Assembly (NCBI GenBank): GCA_018897105.1
Contig: JAHILF010000035.1
Coordinates: 1 to 45,235 of the forward strand
Length of the DNA stretch: 45,235 bases
DNA from: Pseudomonadota bacterium
GTDB lineage: Bacteria > Desulfobacterota > Desulfobulbia > Desulfobulbales > SURF-16
Direction: 5' to 3'
Both the position numbers and the translations under genes were made by a program. A model generated the notes under the pieces. That model was not told where the DNA came from. It did not search any database and was given only the letters and a program-made list of their open reading frames with translations. Of the stretch, positions 36,421 to 44,888 are shown one piece after another. Position 1 is the first letter of the stretch. Each line of letters begins with the position of its first letter.

Positions 36421-37473
36421 TTACTCTCCGTCAAATTCAATTCTGGCCGACAATTCCCCGGGTTTACCTACATCGGCCTTAAAACTTGCCGAACCATTTA
36501 AGCCGGCCTGACCGCCGAGGCCAAATCCCATGTCAGCTTCCAAGCCAAGATTGGCCGTGCTTTCAAGGTCAATAAAGTTGTCGATTTTAAGGGTGGTTGA
36601 CGAGCTTGTCGACTTTGCCTGGGTCCTCAAGCCAGCAAAGGCGCCTGCGCTTGCCGAAACACCTGCCGACATAGTGGCACCGACTCTGGCGCCTGCTCCG
36701 GTTGACAGCCCTGCACCTGCTGATAGTCCAGCAGCAACACCGGCTCTCGCCTTTATTCCGCCACTCACTCCAACGCCTAAGTCAAGTCCTGCTCCAACTT
36801 CAAGACCGGCGCTGGCGCCAACGGAAAAATTCACCGGTGGCCGGAGAGATGGTGAACCGCTTAACTCCACCGAATCCTGCTCCGGGAAGCGTAGATCCTC
36901 GATACCATTCTCTTGCCCGAGTCCGCGTGTTGCATCAGGATTTCCCCCCTGACTGGCCAGATCAGAGATGCCCCGGCCAGGGGGAGGAGATGCCGACAGC
37001 CCCTGGGTTTCATCCTCCGAAAACGCTTGACGGTTGCTGCCCCCTTCAAACACTTTATCCTGTGATGACAGTGTGAGATTTATGGAAGCACGCAACGGCA
37101 CGCCATTGGCGGAAAAAAAATCTATGGTTTCCCGGTAATTTTCCACCATGCCCTGAAACTTATATGCGCCCCACCTGAAAACCACGATTGGCGGCGTTTT
37201 ATCACTCTTGGGTTCCATGAACTTAGCGACCTTGACGGTATGGAGTCGGACATCCTCACCATTATTTGTTGTATCAAAGACAAGGTCCATGGTCAGCTTA
37301 CCGGTACTTGCTGAGACATATTGTTTCCGGTTATTACCTCTGCCACTGTTTCTTAACGTATTAGTAATCGTGTATTGCAGAGATTCGGGGTTAAAATGCA
37401 CCTCAAGAGGGGTTCTTTGGGACCCTTTTATTTTGAATCTCGCTCTGGTGACAGTGATTTCATCATTGGGCAT
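36421..37473 (-). CDS. CIS tube-initiator-like protein (Pvc7-like) with Gly/Ala-rich tail
   Basis: 350 residues. The first ~145 form the contractile-injection-system tube N-terminal domain (LEVHFNPESLQYTITNTL, then WGAYKFQGMVENYRETIDFF with the closing LTLSSQ). In most eCIS this domain is followed by a LysM module. Here residues 150-215 are a disordered linker and 216-282 a low-complexity GxG/AGA stretch (AGVAAGLSAGAGLSTGAGAR), then a beta-like end (300-350). It links the tube to the baseplate hub. No LysM motif was seen. Confidence 0.8.
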   Translation of the reverse strand: MPNDEITVTRARFKIKGSQRTPLEVHFNPESLQYTITNTLRNSGRGNNRKQYVSASTGKLTMDLVFDTTNNGEDVRLHTVKVAKFMEPKSDKTPPIVVFRWGAYKFQGMVENYRETIDFFSANGVPLRASINLTLSSQDKVFEGGSNRQAFSEDETQGLSASPPPGRGISDLASQGGNPDATRGLGQENGIEDLRFPEQDSVELSGSPSLRPPVNFSVGASAGLEVGAGLDLGVGVSGGIKARAGVAAGLSAGAGLSTGAGARVGATMSAGVSASAGAFAGLRTQAKSTSSSTTLKIDNFIDLESTANLGLEADMGFGLGGQAGLNGSASFKADVGKPGELSARIEFDGE

Positions 37474-37528
37474 GGGTCGTATTCCCTCTCCCTGAAGTAC
37501 ACGTTCAGTTTTCAGTTAGTATCACAAT

Positions 37529-38065
37529 TCAAGCCCCCTGGCTCTTGCTCTCAAACAGGTTGCGCAGTGATCCCGTCTTCTGCGCAAAGCCTTCATGGGC
37601 CAGATGTATCTCTTCAATGGCAACATCACCGCCCCCCTTGGCATTCAAATCGGCGGCCTTGAATTTAATGGGCAAGGCATGGGTTAATTTCCAGGCCAGT
37701 ATCCCCTTGCCATCGTTATCAAACATGGTAATGGTGGCGTTCAAACGAATGTTATATTTCCCCTGCTGACCCACCAGGTTAAACCAGGTCCACAGATCCT
37801 TGGTGTTGGTCATTCCCCGCTTCAGGATTACGGTAGAAAAGGTAATTTTCCCCATGCGCTGGATGGCGCCCCAGTTGCGCCCTCCTTCCTTTATGACTTT
37901 GGGTTCCATGGTTGCTTCAAGGCCGGAACACTCGGCAAATGCGCCACTGCACAAGACGACATTTCGTGGTTCACCATTGGGATGCAAGAGTTTCTCTTCA
38001 AAATCAACATGAAAGCGAAACACATGCAGTGGGTACGGGTAGTTTTCCTTTTCAGGTAGGGTCAT
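37529..38065 (-). CDS. Tube protein 2 (Hcp/gp19-like)
   Basis: 178 residues, gp19/Hcp-like fold: FRFHVDFEEKLLHPNGEPRN, FAECSGLEATMEPKVIKEGG, RGMTNTKDLWTWFNLVGQQG and AHEGFA. The ATGA overlap with the preceding sheath gene shows coupled translation. In PVC, Pvc5 is the tube variant closest to the baseplate; this gene sits in that slot. Confidence 0.92.
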   Translation of the reverse strand: MTLPEKENYPYPLHVFRFHVDFEEKLLHPNGEPRNVVLCSGAFAECSGLEATMEPKVIKEGGRNWGAIQRMGKITFSTVILKRGMTNTKDLWTWFNLVGQQGKYNIRLNATITMFDNDGKGILAWKLTHALPIKFKAADLNAKGGGDVAIEEIHLAHEGFAQKTGSLRNLFESKSQGA

Positions 38066-39678
38066 GCCGCATCCTCCTGAATGCCCAATGAGCTCAATGA
38101 AACATGAGATCCTTCATCCATGGTCAGCACCACATTCATGGTTTCAATGGAAGCGGCCGGATCAAATTGGATTATGGCAATGACCCGACCCATATCAATA
38201 TCATGCTGGGTCATGGTGCTGCGATCACAACGGACATGAAACGCGTCCGCCGGGGTGGTTCCGCGGAGCCCTCCCTGTTTATAGAGGGTAAGTAGCAAAT
38301 CACTCATGAGGTCGCGCAAACGACTCCAAAGCGCTTCACCGGATGATTCAAAGACAAATTCTTCCCCGATCCGGCGGGCCGCGCGGATAATCAGGGAAAA
38401 CAAACGATTGATACTGGCAGGACGGTACTGAACATCGTTGCTGGTGGTCACATCGGATATCATTTTGATGCCTTCCGGCGTATGGGAAAACAATGTTACC
38501 CGGTCAATGAGCACGGCGCCGGGTGAAGCGTCGCTGGTGGCCTGCGGATGGCGCCCATGGATCTGTTCCTGCCGCAGCACAGGGCTGAGATCCACAATAT
38601 CGCGTTGTTGCAGCTTCGTTGCGCTGCGAAATGTTCCCCGGGTCAGGGCATTTTTAGCGAGAAGACCTATTAAAGCACCTTCCGGAGTTTCCAGTTCTTC
38701 AGGAATCCTTCTTGCGGCAATGGTGCGGACCCAGGGATAACAAAGCTGGACAAAGGCGCTTGCCACACTGCGAAATTCGTGGGGATTATCAGCGCATAAT
38801 TTTGTATGGCTTTTTTCAATATCACCGGAAAGCAGGTGTTTTTGATGGATATAGCGCAGCATATTGTCCGAGGCGGATAGTCTTTTTTCCGGCAACGGCA
38901 GACTGGCAACCAATTGCACCTCCCTGCGGTGGGTTGCGATGAAATTTGCGGCCACGTTAACTGCTTGCGCCCATTGGCAATACCCAAGTTCATCACAGCG
39001 GGGCGCCGGGATGCGGCCAATTACATTGTCCGCAGGCGGTGTCGAGCTGGGCTCGGAGCAAACAACGAACTGTTCTGGGGGGGCCTGTATCTGCGTGGGT
39101 TCAGAGGGGATACGTTCCTGTTCGGACTGGGTCAGATCCGGCAGATCCGGCAGACTCAAAAATGAGACATCCGGCAAACCGAAGAGATGCCCGATTCCTT
39201 GCCAACTGGTACGATCCGATTTGTTGGAACTGACCACCATTGGATACCCAGGGATGAGTTTGGCCAGCAATGCCTCACGTTCAGGTCGGGCGGCATTAAA
39301 CGGCAGCGGATCACCGACTCTGATGATGTAGCATCTCCGGCCACCCTGGGCAAAAAAGGACCGGACAGCCGCCCCGAGGTAAGTAATCCCTTTTTCACCG
39401 CCGAAATAACGTTTATCCCAGGCAAACAGGGCATCAAAACTGTCCCAATCCTCAATAGGCACCGGCACGTCCAATAAATCCATGGCTTCGTTCCGGTGAT
39501 AGGGTGATGACAAATGGTTATCAGCCTTGAGCCATCCCTGGTGTTGAAGCCATGTCGCGACCTCGGTGGGCAACTTACCGCAACGCAAAGAGACAAGTCC
39601 CACAAAGCAGGCTATGTCAACTCGGTTGGGAGCGCTTTCCTGGATCGGTTTATGAACGTAAAAGTTCAATCCTTTCAT
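38062..39678 (-). CDS. Contractile sheath protein 2
   Basis: A 538-residue sheath homologue. The C-terminal signature FHVRCDRSTMTQHDIDMGRV and the closing beta strand (NVVLTMDEG) match the main sheath's FVRCDRSTMTQNDLDNGRL. The N-terminal half differs strongly from the 563-residue sheath, so the two were not recently duplicated. In PVC several sheath variants occur, the minor ones often near the baseplate or cap. It overlaps the next tube gene by 4 bp. Confidence 0.9.
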   Translation of the reverse strand: MKGLNFYVHKPIQESAPNRVDIACFVGLVSLRCGKLPTEVATWLQHQGWLKADNHLSSPYHRNEAMDLLDVPVPIEDWDSFDALFAWDKRYFGGEKGITYLGAAVRSFFAQGGRRCYIIRVGDPLPFNAARPEREALLAKLIPGYPMVVSSNKSDRTSWQGIGHLFGLPDVSFLSLPDLPDLTQSEQERIPSEPTQIQAPPEQFVVCSEPSSTPPADNVIGRIPAPRCDELGYCQWAQAVNVAANFIATHRREVQLVASLPLPEKRLSASDNMLRYIHQKHLLSGDIEKSHTKLCADNPHEFRSVASAFVQLCYPWVRTIAARRIPEELETPEGALIGLLAKNALTRGTFRSATKLQQRDIVDLSPVLRQEQIHGRHPQATSDASPGAVLIDRVTLFSHTPEGIKMISDVTTSNDVQYRPASINRLFSLIIRAARRIGEEFVFESSGEALWSRLRDLMSDLLLTLYKQGGLRGTTPADAFHVRCDRSTMTQHDIDMGRVIAIIQFDPAASIETMNVVLTMDEGSHVSLSSLGIQEDAA

Positions 39679-39687
39679 TGAGCTGGC

Positions 39688-40158
39688 TTAGTCTCTGGAT
39701 AATTGTTCAAATTGAATGGACTCCGAAGCCAGGACCAACTCTTCCATGGCCACGTCTCCACCACCCTTTGCCGCCAGGGTCGGACCGGTATATTTTGTTG
39801 GCACCGCGTTGTTGAGGGTCCATCCCTGTACTTCTGTGTCGCCGGTTTCGTCCATGAGCTTAATGTGCACCGTGCGCTGGCCCTTATAGCCGGTCTGTTG
39901 AACCGCGGTAATCCATGCCCATAAATCCTCTGAATTAACAATGCCTCTCTTGAGCGTTACATCCGAAACCTTATAGACACCGGGCACCTTTCTGACGTGG
40001 TTTTCTTTTTCATTACCATTGCGGTACTCTGCTACGGTAATTTCGGTCCCCAGTCCTGAAACATCGGAAAATCCACCGATGATCTGGGCTGCATCTCTAC
40101 TGCCTTCTCCTAAACTCACTTGAAAGTTAAAGGCGCCATAGGGGGTTACTCGAGCCAT
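39688..40158 (-). CDS. Tube protein 1 (Hcp/gp19-like)
   Basis: 156 residues, the normal length. It opens MARVTPYGAFNFQVSLG, then FSDVSGLGTEITVAEYRNG, KVSDVTLKRGIVNSEDLWAW and, near the end, AKGGGDVAMEELVLASESI. It should stack as hexamers to form the inner tube. CAGGAGGA precedes the ATG, a strong site as expected for a major structural protein, and the gene follows the main sheath gene by 15 bp. Confidence 0.94.
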   Translation of the reverse strand: MARVTPYGAFNFQVSLGEGSRDAAQIIGGFSDVSGLGTEITVAEYRNGNEKENHVRKVPGVYKVSDVTLKRGIVNSEDLWAWITAVQQTGYKGQRTVHIKLMDETGDTEVQGWTLNNAVPTKYTGPTLAAKGGGDVAMEELVLASESIQFEQLSRD

Positions 40159-40173
40159 GGTATAATCCTCCTG

Positions 40174-41865
40174 TTAGTTACGAGCATCAGCTGTTTTTTG
40201 GCCAATCCTGAAGATGACAAATTCCGCGGGTTTCAATACCGCAACACCGATGAGACAGATCAAGCGGCCATTATCAAGATCATTCTGGGTCATGGTGCTG
40301 CGGTCACAACGGACGAAATAGGCTTCATCGAGCCTTGAACCAAGCAACGCCCCAGACCGCCATTCGTTGTAAAGAAAATCGGAAACGGTTTCTCTGATGT
40401 TTGACCAGAGCCGGGGACCGTTGTTTTCAAACACGGCCCATTGGGTGCTGCGGTCAATGGAATGTTCCAGATAGATGAAGTAGCGCCGGGGCCCGACATA
40501 TTTCCACTCCGGATCGGAGCTTGTGGTGCGGGCGCCCCACAACCGGTAGCCCCGGCCAGGGAAGAACCGCAGGCAATTGACGCCGCGTGGATTAAGCACT
40601 TCCTGTTCGGCAAAGCTGATGTCGGTTTCAAAACGGATGGCGCCGCGCACGATCTCGTTGCCCGGTGATTTGCTGACACTCCTGTTCACATCGTTGCGGG
40701 CGAAAATGCCGCAGATAAAACCGGAGGGTGGCAGCATAATTTCCCTGGGGATACTCTCATCATTGGGTCGTGACAAGGGGTTCGAGGTAACGACCCAGGG
40801 ATAATACAGGGCGGCGTAGGTTGAATCAATCCGGCTTTTTACCGTCAGCGCCTCGGTTACTGTCTGATTGGCCGGTGCATCCAATACGGCAAAACGATAG
40901 GCGCGCCGGGTTTCCACATGGGTGAGGAGTGCCTCCTGGATGCCGTTACGATCCGCAAAACTTGAATATCCGGGCGCCGCGATAATCGATATCTCTTCAA
41001 CCCGGGCCAGATCCAGCAATGGCTGGATGTAAGCACCAGCATTCGGTTCCCCACCGTCACTGCCATTTGCCAATGTGATCGGATTGGTGATTGCCGCTAA
41101 TATTTCGTGCAGCCGGAATGGCGTGACTCCGGTGCCCACTGCAATGGCAAATGTATTCTCAAGTTGTTCGATGCGGCGGGTGGGGGTGGCGCTGAGCACG
41201 TCACCTATGTAACGCGGATGACCCGGGGTAAATCCCATATCTTCATAAAATGTTTCATTGGCATCATCATCCCTGGTTAATACATTGATGGTAACGAATG
41301 CGGCGCCGGCGCCTACCGGCCCGGGAAGTGGGGTATCCGATGAATCAAACCAGTTGTCACCCCTTCTTATAAAAAGGTTATTAGACCCGTCGTTGAGCAT
41401 GGTGCCCTGCGGCGCCCGGAGCATGGACTGAGCCGTTGCCGCGCTGGGCACCAGATTGACCGTAGCCTGCCCATTGCCAATTGTTCCGGGAGTCCGGGCG
41501 ACAAAACGAATATTATTGGCATTATCAGGGTTATCACCAATAAATGCCGATTCCGCCACGCCAGCCCCCCCCCCAGGCGGCATATAAACCCGTGCGACAA
41601 AAAGGCGCGAACCGCCATTGTCATAGTAGTTGCGAATTGCATGGGCAATGTAATTCGGAACCCCGCCGGAAAAGCTTAAATTCCCAAACCCGCCATAGAT
41701 ACGTTCAAAATCGCCAAAACTGGTGATCAACTCGGGAGTCCCGGTTGTCGGCCCTTTGCGGGTCGGTCCCACAAACGCTGTTGTGCTGGTACTTACACCT
41801 TCAATTGATTTGGCGCGGAAACTGGTTTCTTCAACATAGACTGCTGGTGCTAAATATTCAGGCAT
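40174..41865 (-). CDS. Contractile sheath protein 1 (main sheath)
   Basis: 563 residues. It starts MPEYLAPAVYVEETSFRAK with GVSTSTTAFVGPTRKGP, the classic eCIS/phage sheath N-terminus. It has ARNDVNRSVSKSPGNEIVRG (domain with the core sheath fold) and ends in FVRCDRSTMTQNDLDNGRL with a final strand for the sheath handshake. AAGGAG lies upstream. The 141-bp gap before it and its strong ribosome site fit high expression of sheath and tube. Confidence 0.95.
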   Translation of the reverse strand: MPEYLAPAVYVEETSFRAKSIEGVSTSTTAFVGPTRKGPTTGTPELITSFGDFERIYGGFGNLSFSGGVPNYIAHAIRNYYDNGGSRLFVARVYMPPGGGAGVAESAFIGDNPDNANNIRFVARTPGTIGNGQATVNLVPSAATAQSMLRAPQGTMLNDGSNNLFIRRGDNWFDSSDTPLPGPVGAGAAFVTINVLTRDDDANETFYEDMGFTPGHPRYIGDVLSATPTRRIEQLENTFAIAVGTGVTPFRLHEILAAITNPITLANGSDGGEPNAGAYIQPLLDLARVEEISIIAAPGYSSFADRNGIQEALLTHVETRRAYRFAVLDAPANQTVTEALTVKSRIDSTYAALYYPWVVTSNPLSRPNDESIPREIMLPPSGFICGIFARNDVNRSVSKSPGNEIVRGAIRFETDISFAEQEVLNPRGVNCLRFFPGRGYRLWGARTTSSDPEWKYVGPRRYFIYLEHSIDRSTQWAVFENNGPRLWSNIRETVSDFLYNEWRSGALLGSRLDEAYFVRCDRSTMTQNDLDNGRLICLIGVAVLKPAEFVIFRIGQKTADARN

Positions 41866-42006
41866 GGCTCTTCTCCTTGAAGGTGATTAGGGTTGGTCAA
41901 TCGCTCAATCTAGGTCAAAATTTAATTTCCTTTTTGAATGATTCCCGTAAGAGTTCTTTTAAATATTAATTCGCAGTGATGAGGTGAAGTGATTTTTGTA
42001 ATAGCC
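41866..42006 (-). other. Non-coding gap before the main sheath gene
   Basis: A 141-bp AT-richer stretch between the cap-side genes and the sheath-tube block. It holds no gene. A TTGACC about 40 bases before the sheath start could be part of a promoter, but no good -10 box with correct spacing was seen. It might be a second transcription start for the structural genes or only a leader. Confidence 0.3.
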
Positions 42007-42771
42007 CTAAGTTAATGCAAATATTGCTCTCTCCATCCTGCCGGTTCGTAAGGTCAAGTCTTGTGCAGCTCTTATTGTCGTTGCATGGTTCGTTTCCAGG
42101 GTGTCGGGATTGCTGGGCCACGGGACACCCGCATCAAAGGATATCTCCAGTCTTACCGGCAAATCCGTTACAATAACCGGTTGATCATCATTGCCATTAT
42201 CATCATCTTCATCGGCAAACTGGGTAATGGGCACACCCGGGATAATCACCAGGGCTTCACCCCGTTCATCGGAAATCCCGCTGGCCAGCACTTCGTCATC
42301 GGCACGGCGTACCACCCGCAACAAAGCACCTCGGATTGGTTCATCATTGCGGGTTATTGACCCACGAACGGTGCTCCAGTTAGCTCTCACCGGCGCTGTG
42401 CCGGCCGGGTAAAGGTTGACATTAAGCGCTTTGAACAGAGAATCGTTATTGGCTGCATTGTCAGGGTCAGGATCCCGCGGCAGGAGCATATCAACTATGC
42501 GTGGCAGGTATTGCTTCAGGGGATCTTCCACACGGATGATAACGGGTAACGTATTCAGAGGCGGCTCCTCCGGCGGTTGCTCAAATGCATGAGTGTGACT
42601 CTCCAGTCCCGGTGCACTGGCAATAACGTAATGGAAGGAACGGTTGCGGATGAAATTCACTGAGTCTGCGGATACATGCAGCGGGCGTTTCAAAACATAA
42701 CCGGTTGCCCGGTCAACAAATCGCACCGCCCCCAGCACTCGCCGGTCTATAAACTCAATGACATTAACCAC
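42007..42771 (-). CDS. Carboxypeptidase-regulatory-like beta-sandwich protein of the eCIS
   Basis: Residues 1-60 (from the GTG at 42771) form a beta-rich domain starting VVNVIEFIDRRVLGAVRFVD. After a linker, a second domain with VRGSITRNDEPIRGALLRVV and ASGISDERGEALVIIPGVPI resembles the carboxypeptidase-regulatory (CarboxypepD_reg) fold, used for protein contact. The GTG at 42771 is preferred (GGGAG 8 bases upstream, 8-bp overlap with the previous gene); a GTG at 42831, also with a fair GGAAG site, would add 20 residues and a 68-bp overlap. Adjacent to the cap gene it is perhaps a cap-side accessory. Confidence 0.65.
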   Translation of the reverse strand: MVNVIEFIDRRVLGAVRFVDRATGYVLKRPLHVSADSVNFIRNRSFHYVIASAPGLESHTHAFEQPPEEPPLNTLPVIIRVEDPLKQYLPRIVDMLLPRDPDPDNAANNDSLFKALNVNLYPAGTAPVRANWSTVRGSITRNDEPIRGALLRVVRRADDEVLASGISDERGEALVIIPGVPITQFADEDDDNGNDDQPVIVTDLPVRLEISFDAGVPWPSNPDTLETNHATTIRAAQDLTLRTGRMERAIFALT

Positions 42772-43354
42772 CCGAATGGCTCCCGTTTTGAGCGTATTGA
42801 TATCGCGTTGCCACCACCGGCTGGCCGACACTCATATCTTCCGGATCAATCCGAATTACCCGGGCAATATATGACACCGACAAGCGGTAATTCGGCGCCA
42901 CGGTATCCCAGATGCGCATGAGATCCTCATTGGACAGTTCCGACGGCAGAATATGAACCACATCATCGGCGCCCCACCCCCCATCGGATGATAATGACGA
43001 CCTGTCCATGATAGGGTGATGATGAAGTTGCTGCATGACCCATGCACAGATTGTATGTTCAGCAACGGCACTGTCCGTCCAGATGCTCAACATAAAGTGT
43101 AAATCAACGGACAGCGGGGGCCGTGATTCGTTGGAAAGATGTGACAAAGGCCGGTTCCGTAAATGTTCATTAATGATAACCCGGTACAAATATAGTGATA
43201 ATGTTGTGCCGAAGTCGGTTTCATCCGCCAATTCACCGCTTGACAGCACTCGAAAATCACAAGGATGGGCATCACGCAAGGTCTGAGGATATGTGTTCCG
43301 TAAAAATGTGATCAACGAATTCCCCACCGAATGTATGCTCGAAATATTTGCCAT
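42764..43354 (-). CDS. DUF4255 tail terminator/cap protein (Pvc16-like)
   Basis: 196 residues with the DUF4255 pattern: SIHSVGNSLITFLRNTYPQ, then TLSLYLYRVIINEHLRNRP, LSVDLHFMLSIWTDSAVAEH and ILPSELSNEDLMRIWDTV. In PVC and Afp the protein caps the distal end of tube and sheath and stops growth. AGAGG precedes the ATG. Here it is at the head of the operon, before the sheath genes, unlike Photorhabdus PVC where it comes late. Confidence 0.92.
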   Translation of the reverse strand: MANISSIHSVGNSLITFLRNTYPQTLRDAHPCDFRVLSSGELADETDFGTTLSLYLYRVIINEHLRNRPLSHLSNESRPPLSVDLHFMLSIWTDSAVAEHTICAWVMQQLHHHPIMDRSSLSSDGGWGADDVVHILPSELSNEDLMRIWDTVAPNYRLSVSYIARVIRIDPEDMSVGQPVVATRYQYAQNGSHSGG

Positions 43355-43392
43355 TTCTACCTCTGCAAAATCATTTATGTGAGGTATATAAA

Positions 43393-43734
43393 CTATTTAC
43401 AAGTATTGGAATTAGTCCTGATGCTATATATGTACGTCCCATCAATATTCACTTTTTTTTCGACCCGTCCCCGCGCAATCAGAAGATCAAGCGCCATTTT
43501 CACCTTTGTTTGCGCATCCAAGTAGCGTTGCATAGGTAACCACCATCTCGCAATACCCGTCAAAGAATCAGCGGCATGCGGGTGAGCATGAATATATTGT
43601 TCTATCTCACGTGCAATACGTTCTATATCTTGTCCGTCTATATCTTGTCCGTGTTCTCGCACCGCTTGCAGTTCCTCGCAGTAATCGGCGGTTATATAGT
43701 TTTTTCCCTTAGTCGATAACAATAAGCATGCCAA
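43393..43734 (-). CDS. Small winged-helix-like protein at the head of the eCIS operon
   Basis: 113 residues from a TTG. It has a helical N-terminus (NYITADYCEELQAVREHGQD), then IEQYIHAHPHAADSLTGIAR, WWLPMQRYLDAQTKVKMALD and a hairpin (GRVEKKVNIDGTYIYSI). The helix-helix-hairpin ending looks like a winged helix, common in small eCIS-linked proteins of unknown role. The start is uncertain: the frame is open for a few codons upstream (KIWSLACLLL), with no ATG. It precedes the cap gene by 38 bp and could act as a regulator or structural adaptor. Confidence 0.55.
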   Translation of the reverse strand: MACLLLSTKGKNYITADYCEELQAVREHGQDIDGQDIERIAREIEQYIHAHPHAADSLTGIARWWLPMQRYLDAQTKVKMALDLLIARGRVEKKVNIDGTYIYSIRTNSNTCK

Positions 43735-43796
43735 AGACCATATTTTGCCAACCTATTGAAATTATGGAATTTAAATTTATTAAATAATTAAGATAT

Positions 43797-43822
43797 GGGT
43801 CATTCATGACCCGCTTTTTTTT
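43797..43822 (+). terminator. Short dyad followed by T8 (possible terminator)
   Basis: GGGTCA TTCA TGACCC (43797-43812) is a 6-7 bp stem followed two bases later by eight T on the plus strand, the form of a weak intrinsic terminator for rightward transcription. The same GGGTCA-N4-TGACCC core recurs at 43888-43903 without a T-run, so it may instead be a protein-binding site. It lies in the 310-bp gap between the eCIS operon and traW. Confidence 0.4.
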
Positions 43823-43882
43823 AAACTTGTCTTCTCTCTAATTTGAAAATACATAGAAAATTGTGAATGGATGCTATTAATC

Positions 43883-43908
43883 ACACCGGGTCACTAATGA
43901 CCCGGTGT
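43883..43908. promoter_or_regulatory. Perfect 11-bp inverted repeat upstream of the eCIS operon
   Basis: ACACCGGGTCA CTAA TGACCCGGTGT is a perfect dyad with a 4-base centre and no T-run on either side. Its core GGGTCA-N4-TGACCC repeats at 43797-43812, 91 bp away. The pair sits upstream of the minus-strand operon and could be operators for a dimeric regulator. The rest of the gap 43735-44045 is AT-rich and contains no gene I can support. Confidence 0.4.
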
Positions 43909-44045
43909 AGCTGAGGTAGGTTGAAAATATCAAACTGTTGACAACCAAGTCTTTTTTCTTATCCAAAGCGTCACATCCCCGGGAAAAAGTGAGTAGCGGA
44001 GCATAGCCGCTCGTTACATGGATTTTTTTTGATGACAGAGAATAC

Positions 44046-44660
44046 GTGCGTCTTCGAGCAATCATAGTAACAGCAATATTTATCGCATGTTGGATGCCGA
44101 GGTCTCTTTTGCCAGACATCTCGGCATGGTGGGGAACGTCTTCCCTATTGTGGAAACGGACGCTTTGGCCGAGATCAGGGAGGCGGCCGTGCAGGTTGAC
44201 TGGGGAAAAGCCATTGATCAGCAAAAGAAGCTGGCGATGATCAAAAACTTCAGGCCGGGGGATCTGAATCACCTGCCGGCCGCAAAGTCGAACAGGTCCT
44301 TCATGGTTGACATGACCTATACCCTGGATATCAATATCCCGGACGGCAAGGGGGGCGTTCTGTTTCCCAAGGGATTCACCTTCAATCCCCGGGACTATGT
44401 CCGCCTCACGAGTATCCTGGTGGTTATCGATGCGGATGACCGGCGTCAGGTCGACTGGTTTAAGACCGCGCCATATGCCAGGGATTATCGGACCGGTTGA
44501 TTCTTTCCGGTGGGGATTATTACGATCTCACCAAGGAACTTGACCGACCGGTTTTCTACCTGGTGGATACCGTTGTCCGTCGGTTGCTGCACGCGGCTGT
44601 ACCGTCCGTGATCCAGCAGCAGGACAATATGTTACAAATGCGGGAGGTGCTCTGTGATTA
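44046..44660 (+). pseudogene. traW: Degraded traW (F-type conjugation protein TraW)
   Basis: TraW is a periplasmic protein needed for F-pilus assembly in type IV secretion. A GTG at 44046 opens a signal-peptide-like start (RLRAIIVTAIFIACWMPR). A frame change near 44100 leads into the TraW body (HLGMVGNVFPIVETDALAEI, FRPGDLNHLPA, FMVDMTYTLDINIPDGKGG, GFTFNPRDYVRL). A one-base loss at about 44490 (CGG GAC read as CGGAC) ends that frame; the next frame continues LILSGGDYYDLTKELDRPVF and VPSVIQQQDN to a TAG at 44658-44660, where the right IS remnant begins. It implies a conjugative plasmid or ICE history. Both indels could be decay or sequence error. Confidence 0.8.
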
Positions 44661-44781
44661 GTTTTACAGCTTCTTCTTTGAATTCCTGAGTATACTTCTG
44701 TCTTTTCTTTTTCATTGAACACCTCGTCACGGACTATAAATCCACTCTTAAGAAAGTGTCCATTAAAATCCTACCACCTCA
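44661..44781 (-). mobile_element. IS3-like insertion sequence, 5' end remnant (right copy, inverted)
   Basis: The same IS end as at 83-198, in the opposite direction, with about 113 of 116 bases identical. On the minus strand an ATG at 44715 begins MKKKRQKYTQEFKEEAVKLI, the OrfA N-terminus, which is lost into the end of traW a few codons later. The outer terminus is at about 44781. The copy is truncated and not autonomous. Confidence 0.75.
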
Positions 44782-44888
44782 ATTTATGCCTGGTTGATTT
44801 TTTTGTGCACAAGTAGCGGCTCCCTCTGTTATTCTTTTACTATACGGATACCGCTTTTTTTCCATTCAACTTGACTCTGTGATGCATC

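Noticed and set aside
44087-44500. Plus-strand frame at the right edge as a complete gene
   Set aside because: It is only the middle of TraW; its start lies inside the mature region, and the signal peptide and C-terminus are in other frames.
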